Shown here: positions 52,985 to 61,370 of the stretch, in pieces
How the letters are laid out: every line of letters starts with the position of its first letter
Position numbering within the stretch: position 1 is the first letter of the stretch
DNA from: Candidatus Nanopelagicales bacterium
GTDB lineage: Bacteria; Actinomycetota; Actinomycetes; S36-B12
Assembly (NCBI GenBank): GCA_018402075.1
Contig: JAGYJP010000001.1
Location: 62,001 to 126,000, forward strand
Direction: 5' to 3'
Length of the DNA stretch: 64,000 bases
The notes under the pieces: model-generated
Told to the model about the DNA's origin: nothing
Database searches by the model: none
The model's input: only the letters and a program-made list of their open reading frames with translations
Made by a program: the position numbers and the translations under genes

Positions 52985-53470
52985 TTATTCAGTTGCGGGT
53001 GGGTTTTCCGCTACTTCTTTCAACCGAACCAAAGTCTTAAGTATTGCTTTTTGATTATTGTCATAAGCATTCATTAGTTTCAGTGCTGCGGGGATGCGGG
53101 CTGTAGAGCCATCGAAGGTTTCCACAACAATAGTCGTGCTCGGATCAACTACTTCTAGTTCATAACGCCACCGGTGATGACCTGGGTGGCACCAGGCAAT
53201 TCTTCGGCCTTCCTCAAACTCCACTACGGTGTTCTTAATCCGATAGTTGGCAAAAAGATGCATGTCCATGCCGAATTTTGAGCCAAGTTCAAGTCGATCA
53301 GGGCCCCGGACATTTCCCCGCAATGTGCCGGAACCATCGAAGAGGGCATGGTTGCGGGGATCAGCAACTAATTCGAATATCTCGGCAGCGGGGGCATGGA
53401 TGGTGATTTTCCCCGATCGCTTGTACTTGGAGTCGGTAGGAATAGTCTCTGCCATCACTTTTTCGCTCAT
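52985..53470 (-). CDS. SRPBCC (polyketide cyclase/Bet v1-like) protein
   Basis: 161 residues from the ATG at 53470. START/Bet v1-type fold: GKITIHAPAAEIFELVADPRNHALFDGSG, a middle block EEGRRIAWCHPGHHRWRYELEVVD, and a C-terminal helix MNAYDNNQKAILKTLVRLKEVAE (partly quoted). These proteins bind small hydrophobic ligands; the ligand here is unknown. TAGGCT lies seven bases before the ATG, supporting this start over one at 53542. It diverges from the carotenoid gene cruF over 42 bases, so a link to carotenoids is possible but unproven. Confidence 0.82.
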   Translation of the reverse strand: MSEKVMAETIPTDSKYKRSGKITIHAPAAEIFELVADPRNHALFDGSGTLRGNVRGPDRLELGSKFGMDMHLFANYRIKNTVVEFEEGRRIAWCHPGHHRWRYELEVVDPSTTIVVETFDGSTARIPAALKLMNAYDNNQKAILKTLVRLKEVAENPPATE

Positions 53471-53477
53471 GGGGTTC

Positions 53478-53483
53478 AGCCTA
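53478..53483 (-). promoter_or_regulatory. putative leaderless -10 element of the SRPBCC gene
   Basis: Minus-strand TAGGCT is followed by seven bases and the ATG at 53470. Inferred. Confidence 0.5.
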
Positions 53484-53499
53484 CGGCGAAGGGTTTGCC

Positions 53500-53505
53500 T
53501 ATGCT
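53500..53505 (+). promoter_or_regulatory. putative leaderless -10 element of cruF
   Basis: TATGCT is followed by seven bases and the ATG at 53513. With the opposed hexamer at 53478-53483 it forms a compact divergent promoter whose two -10 elements do not overlap. Inferred. Confidence 0.5.
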
Positions 53506-53512
53506 TGCCGAT

Positions 53513-54313
53513 ATGAGCGTCCGTTTTTATGGCGGACCCCACTCTGACCGAGGCAAGGGGCCAACACGGTGGACCAACTATGTCCCGTGGGTCTTCGCTG
53601 GATTAACAATTCTCGGCCAAATCATTTGGATTCTGGTTCAAGGTGATGTCCGAGCTTTTTTCACCATCTTGACGGTTATTACATTTTTCCTTGCAAGCGT
53701 TACCCACGCCTACTTCAACCGCGGACTCGCATGGACTCTGAGTTTCTTTTCTATCACCCTGGCTTATGGCTGGTTCATTGAAGCTCTGGGGACCGCAACA
53801 TCATTCCCGTTTGGCTCATATACGTATAGCGGCACTCTCGGCCCTTCACTCGGAGCTGTACCCCTGGTCATTCCCCTAGCCTGGTCCATGATGGCGTACC
53901 CGGTATTGATCGCTGTTCAACGACTTGTCAGCACGCCAATGGCAACCGCGTTCATTGGCGGCTGGCTTCTTGCATCGTGGGACTTATTCCTCGATCCCAT
54001 GATGGTGGGCGAAGGCTATTGGACCTGGCAAAACGTTGGCTGGATTTTGCCTGGAATCCCAGACATTCCACTACAAAATTTCCTGGGATGGTTCCTTGGC
54101 TCCCTCGCATTGATGTATGCCCTGAATTTATTACCGCGCAAGGTGGCCAAGGATCAAGTCCCCAACACCATGCTCATCTGGATCTATTTCTCCAATATTC
54201 TTGCGGCCGCTGTCTTCTTGGGGACGCCCGCTGTTGCCCTTTGGGGAGGAATCTGCATGGGCCTTGTCATGATTCCCTGGATGTGGCGAATTTGGAGCCA
54301 GCCTCAGTGGTAA
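53513..54313 (+). CDS. cruF: CruF-like carotenoid 1,2-hydratase family protein (DUF422)
   Basis: 266 residues, about eight membrane helices. Seen: FGSYTYSGTLGPSLGAVPLVIPLAWSMMAYP (in part), the acidic motif ASWDLFLDPMMVGEGYWTW and NFLGWFLGSL, the marks of CruF and bisanhydrobacterioruberin hydratases. Known members add water to the psi end of carotenoids (gamma-carotene to the 1'-hydroxy form in Rhodococcus and cyanobacteria; C50 bacterioruberin in haloarchaea). First of the run cruF-GT2-crtD; its stop shares one base with the next start (TAATG). The substrate is inferred from the neighbouring cyclases. Confidence 0.82.
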   Translation: MSVRFYGGPHSDRGKGPTRWTNYVPWVFAGLTILGQIIWILVQGDVRAFFTILTVITFFLASVTHAYFNRGLAWTLSFFSITLAYGWFIEALGTATSFPFGSYTYSGTLGPSLGAVPLVIPLAWSMMAYPVLIAVQRLVSTPMATAFIGGWLLASWDLFLDPMMVGEGYWTWQNVGWILPGIPDIPLQNFLGWFLGSLALMYALNLLPRKVAKDQVPNTMLIWIYFSNILAAAVFLGTPAVALWGGICMGLVMIPWMWRIWSQPQW

Positions 54314-55416
54314 TGGTGCAAGCAGGTTCTGCTCTTGCAGTTGCACTGGCAGCACATACCGCCTTTAACCTCAGCGTTCTTCGTGATCCGAAGTTTTCTG
54401 GTGGGGAAATCACCGAAACGGTCAGTATCTTGATCCCCGCACGAAATGAAGAATCAACTATCGCACTTGCAGTGACTTCCGCCTGCGCCCAGCAAGGTCT
54501 AGGCGATTTCGAGGTGCTGGTTCTCGACGATGATTCGAGTGACCACACTGCAGCAATCGTCGAGGAACTTGGACAACACGATACGCGCATACGGTTAATT
54601 CGCGGCGATCAACAAATTCCCGAAGGCTGGATGGGCAAGCAATTTGCCTGCCACCGACTCTCTCAAATTGCGCGAGGTTCAGTCGTTGTTTTTGTTGATG
54701 CTGATGTTGAACTTGCACCCCACGCCGTTGCTGCATGTGTTGAATTACTCCGTAATGAAAATCTCGCGCTCGTTGCCCCCTACCCAAAACAAGTAGCTAT
54801 CGGACTTCTCGAGCGCCTAGTGCAACCACTCGTGGTGTGGTCGTGGGTTGCCACTCTTCCTGTTGGAATCGCGGAAAGATCCTTACGTCCGAGCCTGTCC
54901 GCAGCAAATGGTCAACTGTTGGTGCTCGATACCCGGTCCTATCAACAAGCGGGTGGTCACGCTGCTGTTCGGAATATCGTCCTCGAAGATATTGCCCTAA
55001 TGCGAATCCTTAAAAAGTCAGGCGCCCACTGCAGCACGGTCAACGGAGCTCAACTTGCTCAATGTCGCATGTATGAGTCCACAGAAGATGTCATTAACGG
55101 GTACACCAAATCGTTGTGGAGCGCATTTGGGTCACCCGTCGGGTCAATTGCTATTAATGCAATGCTCGCCCTGACATATATTGCCCCCGCAGTAGCAATG
55201 GTCTCCGCATCCAAGAAGTCCACACGAGCAATCGGCGCTATTGGGTACTCAGCAGGTGTAGTGAGTAGGTCACTCGTTGCTCGTCGCACAGGGAATTCCT
55301 ATGTGCCTGATTCTTTGGCGCATCCAGTTTCTATTGCGACATTCATTGGACTTTCTGCACTGAGTTGGTCACGCCACCTGCGCGGGAAAAACACGTGGAA
55401 GGGTCGAGTTCTGTGA
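54313..55416 (+). CDS. family 2 glycosyltransferase, CruG/CrtQ-like
   Basis: 367 residues. An N-terminal hydrophobic helix, a GT-A domain with VSILIPARNEESTIALAV, LVLDDDSSDHTAAIVEE, a DXD as FVDADVELAPHA, then ERLVQPLVVWSWVATL, and C-terminal helices, the layout of carotenoid glycosyltransferases. CruG glycosylates the 2'-hydroxyl of CruF products in cyanobacteria and Rhodococcus; CrtQ acts in staphyloxanthin synthesis. Fused by one-base overlap to cruF and by GTGA to the crtD-like gene, so glycosylation of a carotenoid hydroxyl is the likely role. A distant in-frame start at 53977 overlaps cruF and is unlikely. Confidence 0.8.
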   Translation: MVQAGSALAVALAAHTAFNLSVLRDPKFSGGEITETVSILIPARNEESTIALAVTSACAQQGLGDFEVLVLDDDSSDHTAAIVEELGQHDTRIRLIRGDQQIPEGWMGKQFACHRLSQIARGSVVVFVDADVELAPHAVAACVELLRNENLALVAPYPKQVAIGLLERLVQPLVVWSWVATLPVGIAERSLRPSLSAANGQLLVLDTRSYQQAGGHAAVRNIVLEDIALMRILKKSGAHCSTVNGAQLAQCRMYESTEDVINGYTKSLWSAFGSPVGSIAINAMLALTYIAPAVAMVSASKKSTRAIGAIGYSAGVVSRSLVARRTGNSYVPDSLAHPVSIATFIGLSALSWSRHLRGKNTWKGRVL

Positions 55417-56897
55417 GCAATATTGTTGTGATCGGAGCAGGCGTGGGTGGATTAGCCGCAGCCGCCAGACTGTCGGTAAAGGGTCACACGGTCACGATTG
55501 TGGAACAAGCCAATCGGGTCGGCGGGAAACTCCACACTTATCGCCGATCCGGGTTCGCATTCGACACAGGACCAAGCCTGTTTACTCTCCCCGCGGTTTA
55601 TCGAGATCTATTTCTCAAGACGGGAAAAAGTTTAGAAGAAAGTGTGGATCTACAACCAGTTGAACCCGCATTTCGCTATCACTTTGCCGATGGAACTGAA
55701 CTACTACTTCCTGGAGTCGACCCTGCTCGGTGCGCCAACGCCATTGCTGAGTGCATGGGTGAACAAGCAGGTAACCAATGGCGAGACTTCATGCAACGTG
55801 CCGGTGAAATGTGGCGAATAACCCGTCAACCATTTTTGCAGTCACCGCTGAATGGATTCGCCTCACTTTTACCCCTTGCTAATCCAAAAGATGTTGCGAC
55901 AATTGCCCCCTTCACCACGCTGCGCAAATTAGCAACGAAAACTTTCACTGATCCTCGCTTGATCACACTTGTTGATCGCTATGCCACCTACACCGGTTCA
56001 GATCCGCGGAAAGCACCAGCGGTTCTCGCCACCGTTCCCTATATTGAACAACTTTTTGGAGTCTGGCACATTGGAGGAGGACTGGGAGTTCTCGCAGAGG
56101 CCCTAGAAAAAAGATGTGCGGAACGTGGTGTCGATATTCGATTGAATACTTCAGTCAGCGAAATTCTGACTGATGGGAATCGAGTCACCGGCGTCCGCAC
56201 TGGGTCAGATGAAGTCATTTCCGCGGACATCGTTGTATCGAATTCCGATGCGCGACTGACCTATAACGAACTTCTCGCGCAATCCCCTGCCAAGAAACCT
56301 AAAGTTCCCGGGGACCCTTCCCTTGCCGGGTTTGTCATACTTGCCGGTATTCGAGGGCGTACTCCAAACCTCGCACACCACAGTGTGTGGTTTCCTCAGG
56401 ATTACAATGCGGAATTTAATGCAATATTTGGTCGCGATCCTCGACCGGTTGAAGATCCAACTATCTACGTCTGCGCACCCGACGATCCCCTCATGCGCCC
56501 AAATTCCAACAGTGAGGCTTGGTTCATATTGGTGAATGCTCCAAGACATGATTCATCGGGACGCCACGGCGTTAATTGGGATGCTCCTGAACTGGCAGAT
56601 TCATATGCCGATCGTATTCTTGACATTCTGGCTAAGCGTGGGATTGATATTCGTGATCGCATTGAATTTATGGAAATTCGCACACCCGCAGATCTCGAGA
56701 GAGAAACTCGAGCGCCCGGTGGGTCAATTTATGGAACATCCAGCAATGGTGTGAATGCTGCCTTCAATAGACCGGCGAATAAGTCCCCCATTGAGGGGCT
56801 GTTCCTTGTGGGTGGGTCCTCTCACCCAGGTGGTGGATTGCCACTTGTGGGGATGGGCGCTGAAATTACAGCCGAACTCATTGGACGATCCACCTGA
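55413..56897 (+). CDS. crtD: CrtI/CrtD-type carotenoid desaturase
   Basis: 494 residues, FAD-dependent amine oxidase/phytoene desaturase family. Seen: NIVVIGAGVGGLAAAARLSVKG (dinucleotide site), VEQANRVGGKLHTYRRSGFAFDTGPSLFTLP, GGGLGVLAEALEKRC, and C-terminal LFLVGGSSHPGGGLPLVGMGAE. It is less like the second copy at 58036 and sits with cruF and the glycosyltransferase, so 3,4-desaturation of the acyclic end (CrtD) is the likely step. CrtI-like or ketolase (CrtO-like) activity cannot be ruled out from sequence. The GTG at 55413 gives a GTGA overlap. Confidence 0.8.
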   Translation: MSNIVVIGAGVGGLAAAARLSVKGHTVTIVEQANRVGGKLHTYRRSGFAFDTGPSLFTLPAVYRDLFLKTGKSLEESVDLQPVEPAFRYHFADGTELLLPGVDPARCANAIAECMGEQAGNQWRDFMQRAGEMWRITRQPFLQSPLNGFASLLPLANPKDVATIAPFTTLRKLATKTFTDPRLITLVDRYATYTGSDPRKAPAVLATVPYIEQLFGVWHIGGGLGVLAEALEKRCAERGVDIRLNTSVSEILTDGNRVTGVRTGSDEVISADIVVSNSDARLTYNELLAQSPAKKPKVPGDPSLAGFVILAGIRGRTPNLAHHSVWFPQDYNAEFNAIFGRDPRPVEDPTIYVCAPDDPLMRPNSNSEAWFILVNAPRHDSSGRHGVNWDAPELADSYADRILDILAKRGIDIRDRIEFMEIRTPADLERETRAPGGSIYGTSSNGVNAAFNRPANKSPIEGLFLVGGSSHPGGGLPLVGMGAEITAELIGRST

Positions 56898-56938
56898 TTC
56901 ACCTGATTCACCCTGTCTGACCATTGTTTACCAGGCAA

Positions 56939-56944
56939 TAGGCT
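56939..56944 (+). promoter_or_regulatory. putative leaderless -10 element of crtE
   Basis: TAGGCT is followed by six bases and the GTG at 56951. The 53-bp gap after the crtD-like gene also holds a tandem CACCTGATT word. Could give crtE-crtI-crtB a separate promoter within the larger run. Inferred. Confidence 0.5.
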
Positions 56945-56950
56945 TATCGG

Positions 56951-58039
56951 GTGACCACAAGCCCCCTCGATGCCGCGGATCTGCGAGCACGCGTTCAAAA
57001 AGTTGTGGACTCATTCCTGTCCGAGCAGGAAGTATTACTTGCGGCCGTCAGCCCCGATGTCAGTCCACTAATGGACTCTGTGAGCACCCTGCTTTCTGGG
57101 GGAAAAAGATTACGCCCAGCATTTTGCTACTGGGGCTGGCGTGGGGCCGCGCCACCGGATCTCGTGAATGACCCCCTCATCGAAGCAGCCGTAGTGCAAG
57201 CATCGAGTGCCCTTGAGTTTCTTCAGGGATGCGCTCTCATTCATGACGATGTCATGGATGGTTCCGATACTCGCCGCGGATTGCCCGCAGCCCACCGACA
57301 ATTCGCCGCCATGCACAGGGGGCAACAGTGGGCCGGCGGTGCAGACAAATTCGGCGAGGGTGCAGCGATTTTGTTGGGTGATCTGTGTCTTTCCTGGGCC
57401 GATGAACTACTCCTCAATTCTGCGCTACCGCCTGAAAGCTTGACCGCTGCCAAAGGTGTGTACAACGAAATGCGTACCGAACTCATGGCGGGTCAGTACC
57501 TCGACCTTCTCGAGCAGGCCCGCGGCGGCGGCTCCATTGAACGAGCGCTGCGGGTCGTTCGCTACAAAAGTGCCAAATACACAATTGAACGCCCATTACA
57601 TATCGGAGCCGCAATCGCCCAGGCTCCCCCAAGTGTTTTCGACGCCTATTCCGGGTACGGCCTTCCCCTTGGAGAAGCCTTTCAATTACGTGACGACGTT
57701 CTTGGCGTCTTCGGAAATCCCGAAGTCACCGGTAAACCTGCAGGCGATGACTTAAGGGAAGGAAAGCGCACGGTATTGATTGCCATCGCCTGTGAACGGG
57801 CAAACAAGTCGCAAGCACAGCAGATCCGCGAGAAACTCGGTGACCAGCATCTTCATCTCGATGGCGTAAACATCCTCCGCGAGATCCTTGAAAACACGGG
57901 AGCGCTGGCCTATACCGAGGACTTGATTGGCGAACTTCTCGATCGGGCAATAGATTCGCTTAATAATCCTGATCTTGACCCCGACGCCACTGCCGTGCTC
58001 ACCGAGCTAGCTCACGCGGCAACTACTAGGAAAGTGTGA
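56951..58039 (+). CDS. crtE: geranylgeranyl diphosphate synthase
   Basis: Trans-prenyltransferase supplying C20 GGPP for phytoene. 362 residues. Seen: LLSGGKRLRPAFCYWGW, first Asp-rich motif LIHDDVMDGSDTRRG, ERPLHIGAAIAQ, and second Asp-rich motif AFQLRDDVLGVFGNPEVTGKPAGDDLREGKRTVLI (in part; DDxxG form as in actinobacterial IdsA enzymes). Chain length is not certain from sequence, but the operon with crtI and crtB implies GGPP. Its stop overlaps the crtI start (GTGA). Confidence 0.92.
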   Translation: MTTSPLDAADLRARVQKVVDSFLSEQEVLLAAVSPDVSPLMDSVSTLLSGGKRLRPAFCYWGWRGAAPPDLVNDPLIEAAVVQASSALEFLQGCALIHDDVMDGSDTRRGLPAAHRQFAAMHRGQQWAGGADKFGEGAAILLGDLCLSWADELLLNSALPPESLTAAKGVYNEMRTELMAGQYLDLLEQARGGGSIERALRVVRYKSAKYTIERPLHIGAAIAQAPPSVFDAYSGYGLPLGEAFQLRDDVLGVFGNPEVTGKPAGDDLREGKRTVLIAIACERANKSQAQQIREKLGDQHLHLDGVNILREILENTGALAYTEDLIGELLDRAIDSLNNPDLDPDATAVLTELAHAATTRKV

Positions 58040-59595
58040 CCGTGTCCTCAATGAGAAACGCCATCCACCGCCTGTTGCCGACTCCACGAACAGTTACCGG
58101 CCCAACCAACCATGTAGTCGTTGTGGGAGCAGGGCTTGCTGGACTGTCTGCTGCCATGCGCCTGGCAGGAGCAGGACGCCAAGTCACCGTGATTGAACGA
58201 GAAGCAATCCCAGGCGGCCGAGCAGGAAGAATTGAAATGCAAGGCCCCTCAGGTACCTATCATGCGGATACCGGGCCCACTGTCCTCACCATGCCGGATC
58301 TCATTGCCGACTGCTTCGATTCACTCGGCGAAACCATGGAGGATTGGCTGACACTGGACCCCGTCGCACCGCTTTACCGAGCATTTTATCCTGACGGATC
58401 AATTCTGAATGTACATAGCAATGTAGCCGAAATGGCTCAGGAGATAACACAGGTAATTGGTCCAGAAGAAGCACGCGGATTCGAGAATTATGTGGACTTT
58501 GTCTCCAAACTTTATAAATATGAGATGAAAGATTTCATCGATAGAAATATTGATTCACCCTTGGACCTTCTTACCCCCGATCTGGCCAAACTCGTTGCGA
58601 TTGGCGGATTTCGCAAATTAGCCCCCAAAGTTCGCGAGTACCTCAAGGATCCGCGCACTGAGAGGGTTTATTCCTTCCAAGCTATGTATGCGGGCCTCTC
58701 CCCCTATGACGCACTCGCCATTTACGCGGTTATTGCCTATATGGATTCCGTGGCGGGAGTTTTCTTTCCTCGTGGGGGCATGCACGCAGTTCCACAAGCC
58801 ATGGCGGCCGCCGCAGAAAAGAATGGCGTTAAATTCATGTACAACACAACCGTGGAAAAAGTTGTCCATAGCAATGGAAGAGCCACCGGCGTTCTCACCA
58901 CCGGTGGAGACTTCATTGCAGCCGACGTTGTTGTTCTCAATCCCGATCTTCCCGTGGCCTATACAGAGCTACTCGGCACGGAACCGTGGTCGGTCAAACG
59001 CCTTACCTACTCACCGTCTTGCTTCCTGTTACTCGCAGGATCAACGCAGAAATACTCCAAGATTGCTCATCACAATATTCATTTCGGTAAGTCATGGAAA
59101 AATGTCTTCACCGAATTAATTGACAAAAAGCAACTCATGACGGATCCAAGTATTTTGGTAACTAACCCCAGTTACTCGGATCCAAGCCTTGCTCCTGAAG
59201 GCAAGGAGCTCTATTACATTCTTTTCCCCACACCCAATCTCGATGCTCCTATCGACTGGAAGGAAATTGGACCCAAGTACCGCGATCAATGCATCGAGGT
59301 CTTGGAAGAACGTGGATATGTTGGTCTCGGGAATTCCATTGAGGTCGAAAATGTGACTACTCCACTTGACTGGGCTGATCGAGGAATGGAACGCGGTGCA
59401 CCTTTTGCGGCAGCGCACTCATTTGGTCAAACCGGACCATTTCGACCCGGAAATATGTGGGGTGAAAATATTGTCTTTACAGGGTCAGGCACCCAGCCCG
59501 GAGTGGGCGTGCCCATGGTATTGATTTCCGGTCGGTTGGCAGCAGAACGCATCACGGGCAAGGACCATAACTATAGGTCGAGGGCCACGCGTTGA
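58036..59595 (+). CDS. crtI: phytoene desaturase
   Basis: FAD-dependent enzyme that desaturates phytoene to lycopene. 519 residues. Seen: VVVVGAGLAGLSAAMRLAGAG, VIEREAIPGGRAGRIEMQG, YHADTGPTVLTMPDLI, FFPRGGMHAVPQAMAAAAE, and the C-terminal block FTGSGTQPGVGVPMVLISGRLAAE, all standard CrtI. The GTG at 58036 overlaps the crtE stop by four bases; later starts at 58042 or 58051 would remove only a few residues. Linked to crtB by a TTGA overlap. Confidence 0.93.
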   Translation: MTVSSMRNAIHRLLPTPRTVTGPTNHVVVVGAGLAGLSAAMRLAGAGRQVTVIEREAIPGGRAGRIEMQGPSGTYHADTGPTVLTMPDLIADCFDSLGETMEDWLTLDPVAPLYRAFYPDGSILNVHSNVAEMAQEITQVIGPEEARGFENYVDFVSKLYKYEMKDFIDRNIDSPLDLLTPDLAKLVAIGGFRKLAPKVREYLKDPRTERVYSFQAMYAGLSPYDALAIYAVIAYMDSVAGVFFPRGGMHAVPQAMAAAAEKNGVKFMYNTTVEKVVHSNGRATGVLTTGGDFIAADVVVLNPDLPVAYTELLGTEPWSVKRLTYSPSCFLLLAGSTQKYSKIAHHNIHFGKSWKNVFTELIDKKQLMTDPSILVTNPSYSDPSLAPEGKELYYILFPTPNLDAPIDWKEIGPKYRDQCIEVLEERGYVGLGNSIEVENVTTPLDWADRGMERGAPFAAAHSFGQTGPFRPGNMWGENIVFTGSGTQPGVGVPMVLISGRLAAERITGKDHNYRSRATR

Positions 59596-60593
59596 CAGCC
59601 AGCAACTTGCAACACAACACACTCACCTCGCACGTTGGCAGGTTGCATCGAAAGGAATACGAACAAGCCGGGATTACAGATCCGCAGCTCATTGCTTCCT
59701 ACGAAGTCTGCAGGGAACTCAATGCGAAGCATGGGAAGACCTATTACTTAGCCACATTGCTTCTCCCACCTGGCAAGCGCCCCTATGTTCATGCGTTGTA
59801 CGGATTCGCTCGCTACGCAGATGAGATAGTCGATGACCTTGATTCCACACTTACCCATCAAGAAAAAGCAGAGATGTTGCGCACCTGGGGCGAGAATTTC
59901 ATGTGCGATGTCCGCGCAGGAAGTTCAGAAGATCCCGTGTGCCAGGCAGTCGTTCACACCGTACGCCGCTGGAATATTCCCTTGGAGTACTTCGAATCAT
60001 TTCTCCATTCCATGACGATGGATCTCACCGTCACCGAATACAAAACATTTGATGACCTTTACGAGTATGTTTATGGCTCCGCCGCTGTCATCGGTCTTCA
60101 AATGGTGCCCATCCTTGAGCCTGATAATCCTGAGGCGTTCGAGCGAGCAAAAGATCTCGGAGTGGCTTTTCAATTGGCGAATTTCATTCGCGATGTCAAT
60201 GAGGATTTAGACCGTGGTCGCGTATACCTACCACTTGACGAATTAGCTCGTTTTGGTGTCACTAGATCGGAATTAGAGAAGCGAGAAATCACTCCCTCAA
60301 TTAAGGCTGCATTGAGGCATCAAATCGATCGCGTTCGGCGTCTGGACCGAGAATCGAAAGCTGGTATTAACATGCTCCATCCTTCTTCACGGGATTGCAT
60401 TGAAGCCGCTCGAATTCTGTATTGCGGAATTGCTGATCGCGTCGAAGAAATCGAATTTGAAGTATTTAAAAAACGTGCAAAAGTCCCCGTCCGCACTCGA
60501 TTTTGGGTCGCGTTCCCCGCCTGGTTACGTGCTCGCAAGGCCCGAAAAGAGTATGGACCTGGTCTAGTTCAAGGTTTACATCCGGATTTTTAA
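59592..60593 (+). CDS. crtB: phytoene synthase
   Basis: Condenses two GGPP to phytoene. 333 residues. Seen: HGKTYYLATLLLPPGKRP, ALYGFARYADEIVDD (first Asp-rich motif), YGSAAVIGLQMVPI, and FQLANFIRDVNEDLDRGRVYLP (second Asp-rich motif, in part). TTG start overlapping the crtI stop (TTGA). The gene ends four bases inside the convergent crtYd. Confidence 0.94.
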   Translation: MTASNLQHNTLTSHVGRLHRKEYEQAGITDPQLIASYEVCRELNAKHGKTYYLATLLLPPGKRPYVHALYGFARYADEIVDDLDSTLTHQEKAEMLRTWGENFMCDVRAGSSEDPVCQAVVHTVRRWNIPLEYFESFLHSMTMDLTVTEYKTFDDLYEYVYGSAAVIGLQMVPILEPDNPEAFERAKDLGVAFQLANFIRDVNEDLDRGRVYLPLDELARFGVTRSELEKREITPSIKAALRHQIDRVRRLDRESKAGINMLHPSSRDCIEAARILYCGIADRVEEIEFEVFKKRAKVPVRTRFWVAFPAWLRARKARKEYGPGLVQGLHPDF

Positions 60594-60976
60594 TTGGAAG
60601 ATTTCCGCCATATGGGTGGTCCTGACAGCGGTGTGCGATCGATTCCACGACGGCCCCAAAAGACCCACAGAATTAAAGATAGAAGCACAAGGGAAAAGCC
60701 AAACAGCAGATCTTCAGCAGGGGCAAATGCAATTCTTCCGTCCCCGATAAATGGTGGGGCACTATTTTCTGGGGAAGTGGACCCGATTATTGAATCTCCA
60801 TCGTATTTGACTATTTGAAAGCCTGTGAACATTCCATTCGTAATGAATTGAAAGAACACGATAATGGCGTAGGAAACCCAAAAAATCTTTCGAGTGACCA
60901 ATCGGGTCCGGAAAATAAACAAATCGGCAATTACGACAACCACCACGGCCATGATCCCAAGTTCGGTATAGGTCAT
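60590..60976 (-). CDS. crtYd: lycopene cyclase subunit CrtYd
   Basis: 128 residues, three membrane helices, lycopene cyclase domain of the heterodimeric actinobacterial type. Seen: TYTELGIMAVVVVVIADLFIFRTRL (in part), NGMFTGFQIVKYDG, and IAFAPAEDLLFGFSLVLLSLILW with the P-x-E-D/E motif. Works only with CrtYc. Whether it makes beta or epsilon rings, or cyclises one or both ends, cannot be read from sequence. Its GTG/ATG overlaps the crtYc stop by four bases. Confidence 0.9.
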   Translation of the reverse strand: MTYTELGIMAVVVVVIADLFIFRTRLVTRKIFWVSYAIIVFFQFITNGMFTGFQIVKYDGDSIIGSTSPENSAPPFIGDGRIAFAPAEDLLFGFSLVLLSLILWVFWGRRGIDRTPLSGPPIWRKSSN

Positions 60977-61347
60977 GGAGTCTTCTCTTCCAAAGATTCA
61001 CTTACAGGCAGTTCGTCGCCAACTCGCCATCCCTTGACACTTCGTACGGCTTCAAGAGTAAGAACTGATGCCAACGGGATAATAATGAAGAAGAGCAATT
61101 CATCGAAGGGAATTTCGAAAGGCAAATACACTCCAAGGATTCGAGTTTCGTCGAACCACCAATGCCCTTGAGAGATTGCATAGGCATCCCATGCAAGAAA
61201 CGGAAGTACGACAGGGAAGATGGTCAAAAAGAGGCGTCGTGGGCGAACGAGAACCCGAGTCCTTAACACAAACTCGAGCCAAATTGATCCCAAGATGACA
61301 AAAACCAGAACTGCCACATAGCTATAAGAGCCAAATTCAATCTCCAC
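60973..61347 (-). CDS. crtYc: lycopene cyclase subunit CrtYc
   Basis: 124 residues, three membrane helices. Seen: YSYVAVLVFVILGSIWLEFVLRTRVLV (in part), LAWDAYAISQGHWWFDETRILGVYLP and FEIPFDELLFFIIIPLASVLTLEA with a P-x-D-E acidic motif. This is the N-terminal half of the split cyclase. The GTG start lies six bases after TAGAGT. Transcribed away from the NadR-like gene, with which it shares a 23-bp promoter region. Confidence 0.9.
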   Translation of the reverse strand: MEIEFGSYSYVAVLVFVILGSIWLEFVLRTRVLVRPRRLFLTIFPVVLPFLAWDAYAISQGHWWFDETRILGVYLPFEIPFDELLFFIIIPLASVLTLEAVRSVKGWRVGDELPVSESLEEKTP

Positions 61348-61353
61348 ATGACG

Positions 61354-61359
61354 ACTCTA
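61354..61359 (-). promoter_or_regulatory. putative leaderless -10 element of crtYc-crtYd
   Basis: Minus-strand TAGAGT is followed by six bases and the GTG at 61347. It shares the TA step 61358-61359 with the opposed TAAACT. Inferred. Confidence 0.6.
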
Positions 61360-61363
61360 AACT
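61358..61363 (+). promoter_or_regulatory. putative leaderless -10 element of the NadR-like gene
   Basis: TAAACT is followed by seven bases and the GTG at 61371. Together with the minus-strand hexamer it forms the 10-mer ACTCTAAACT. Inferred. Confidence 0.6.
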
Positions 61364-61370
61364 GTGCGAT

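Noticed and set aside
53977..54312. N-terminal extension of the GT2 glycosyltransferase
   Set aside because: It overlaps cruF in another frame and gives unnatural sequence; the ATG at 54313 forms a TAATG junction.
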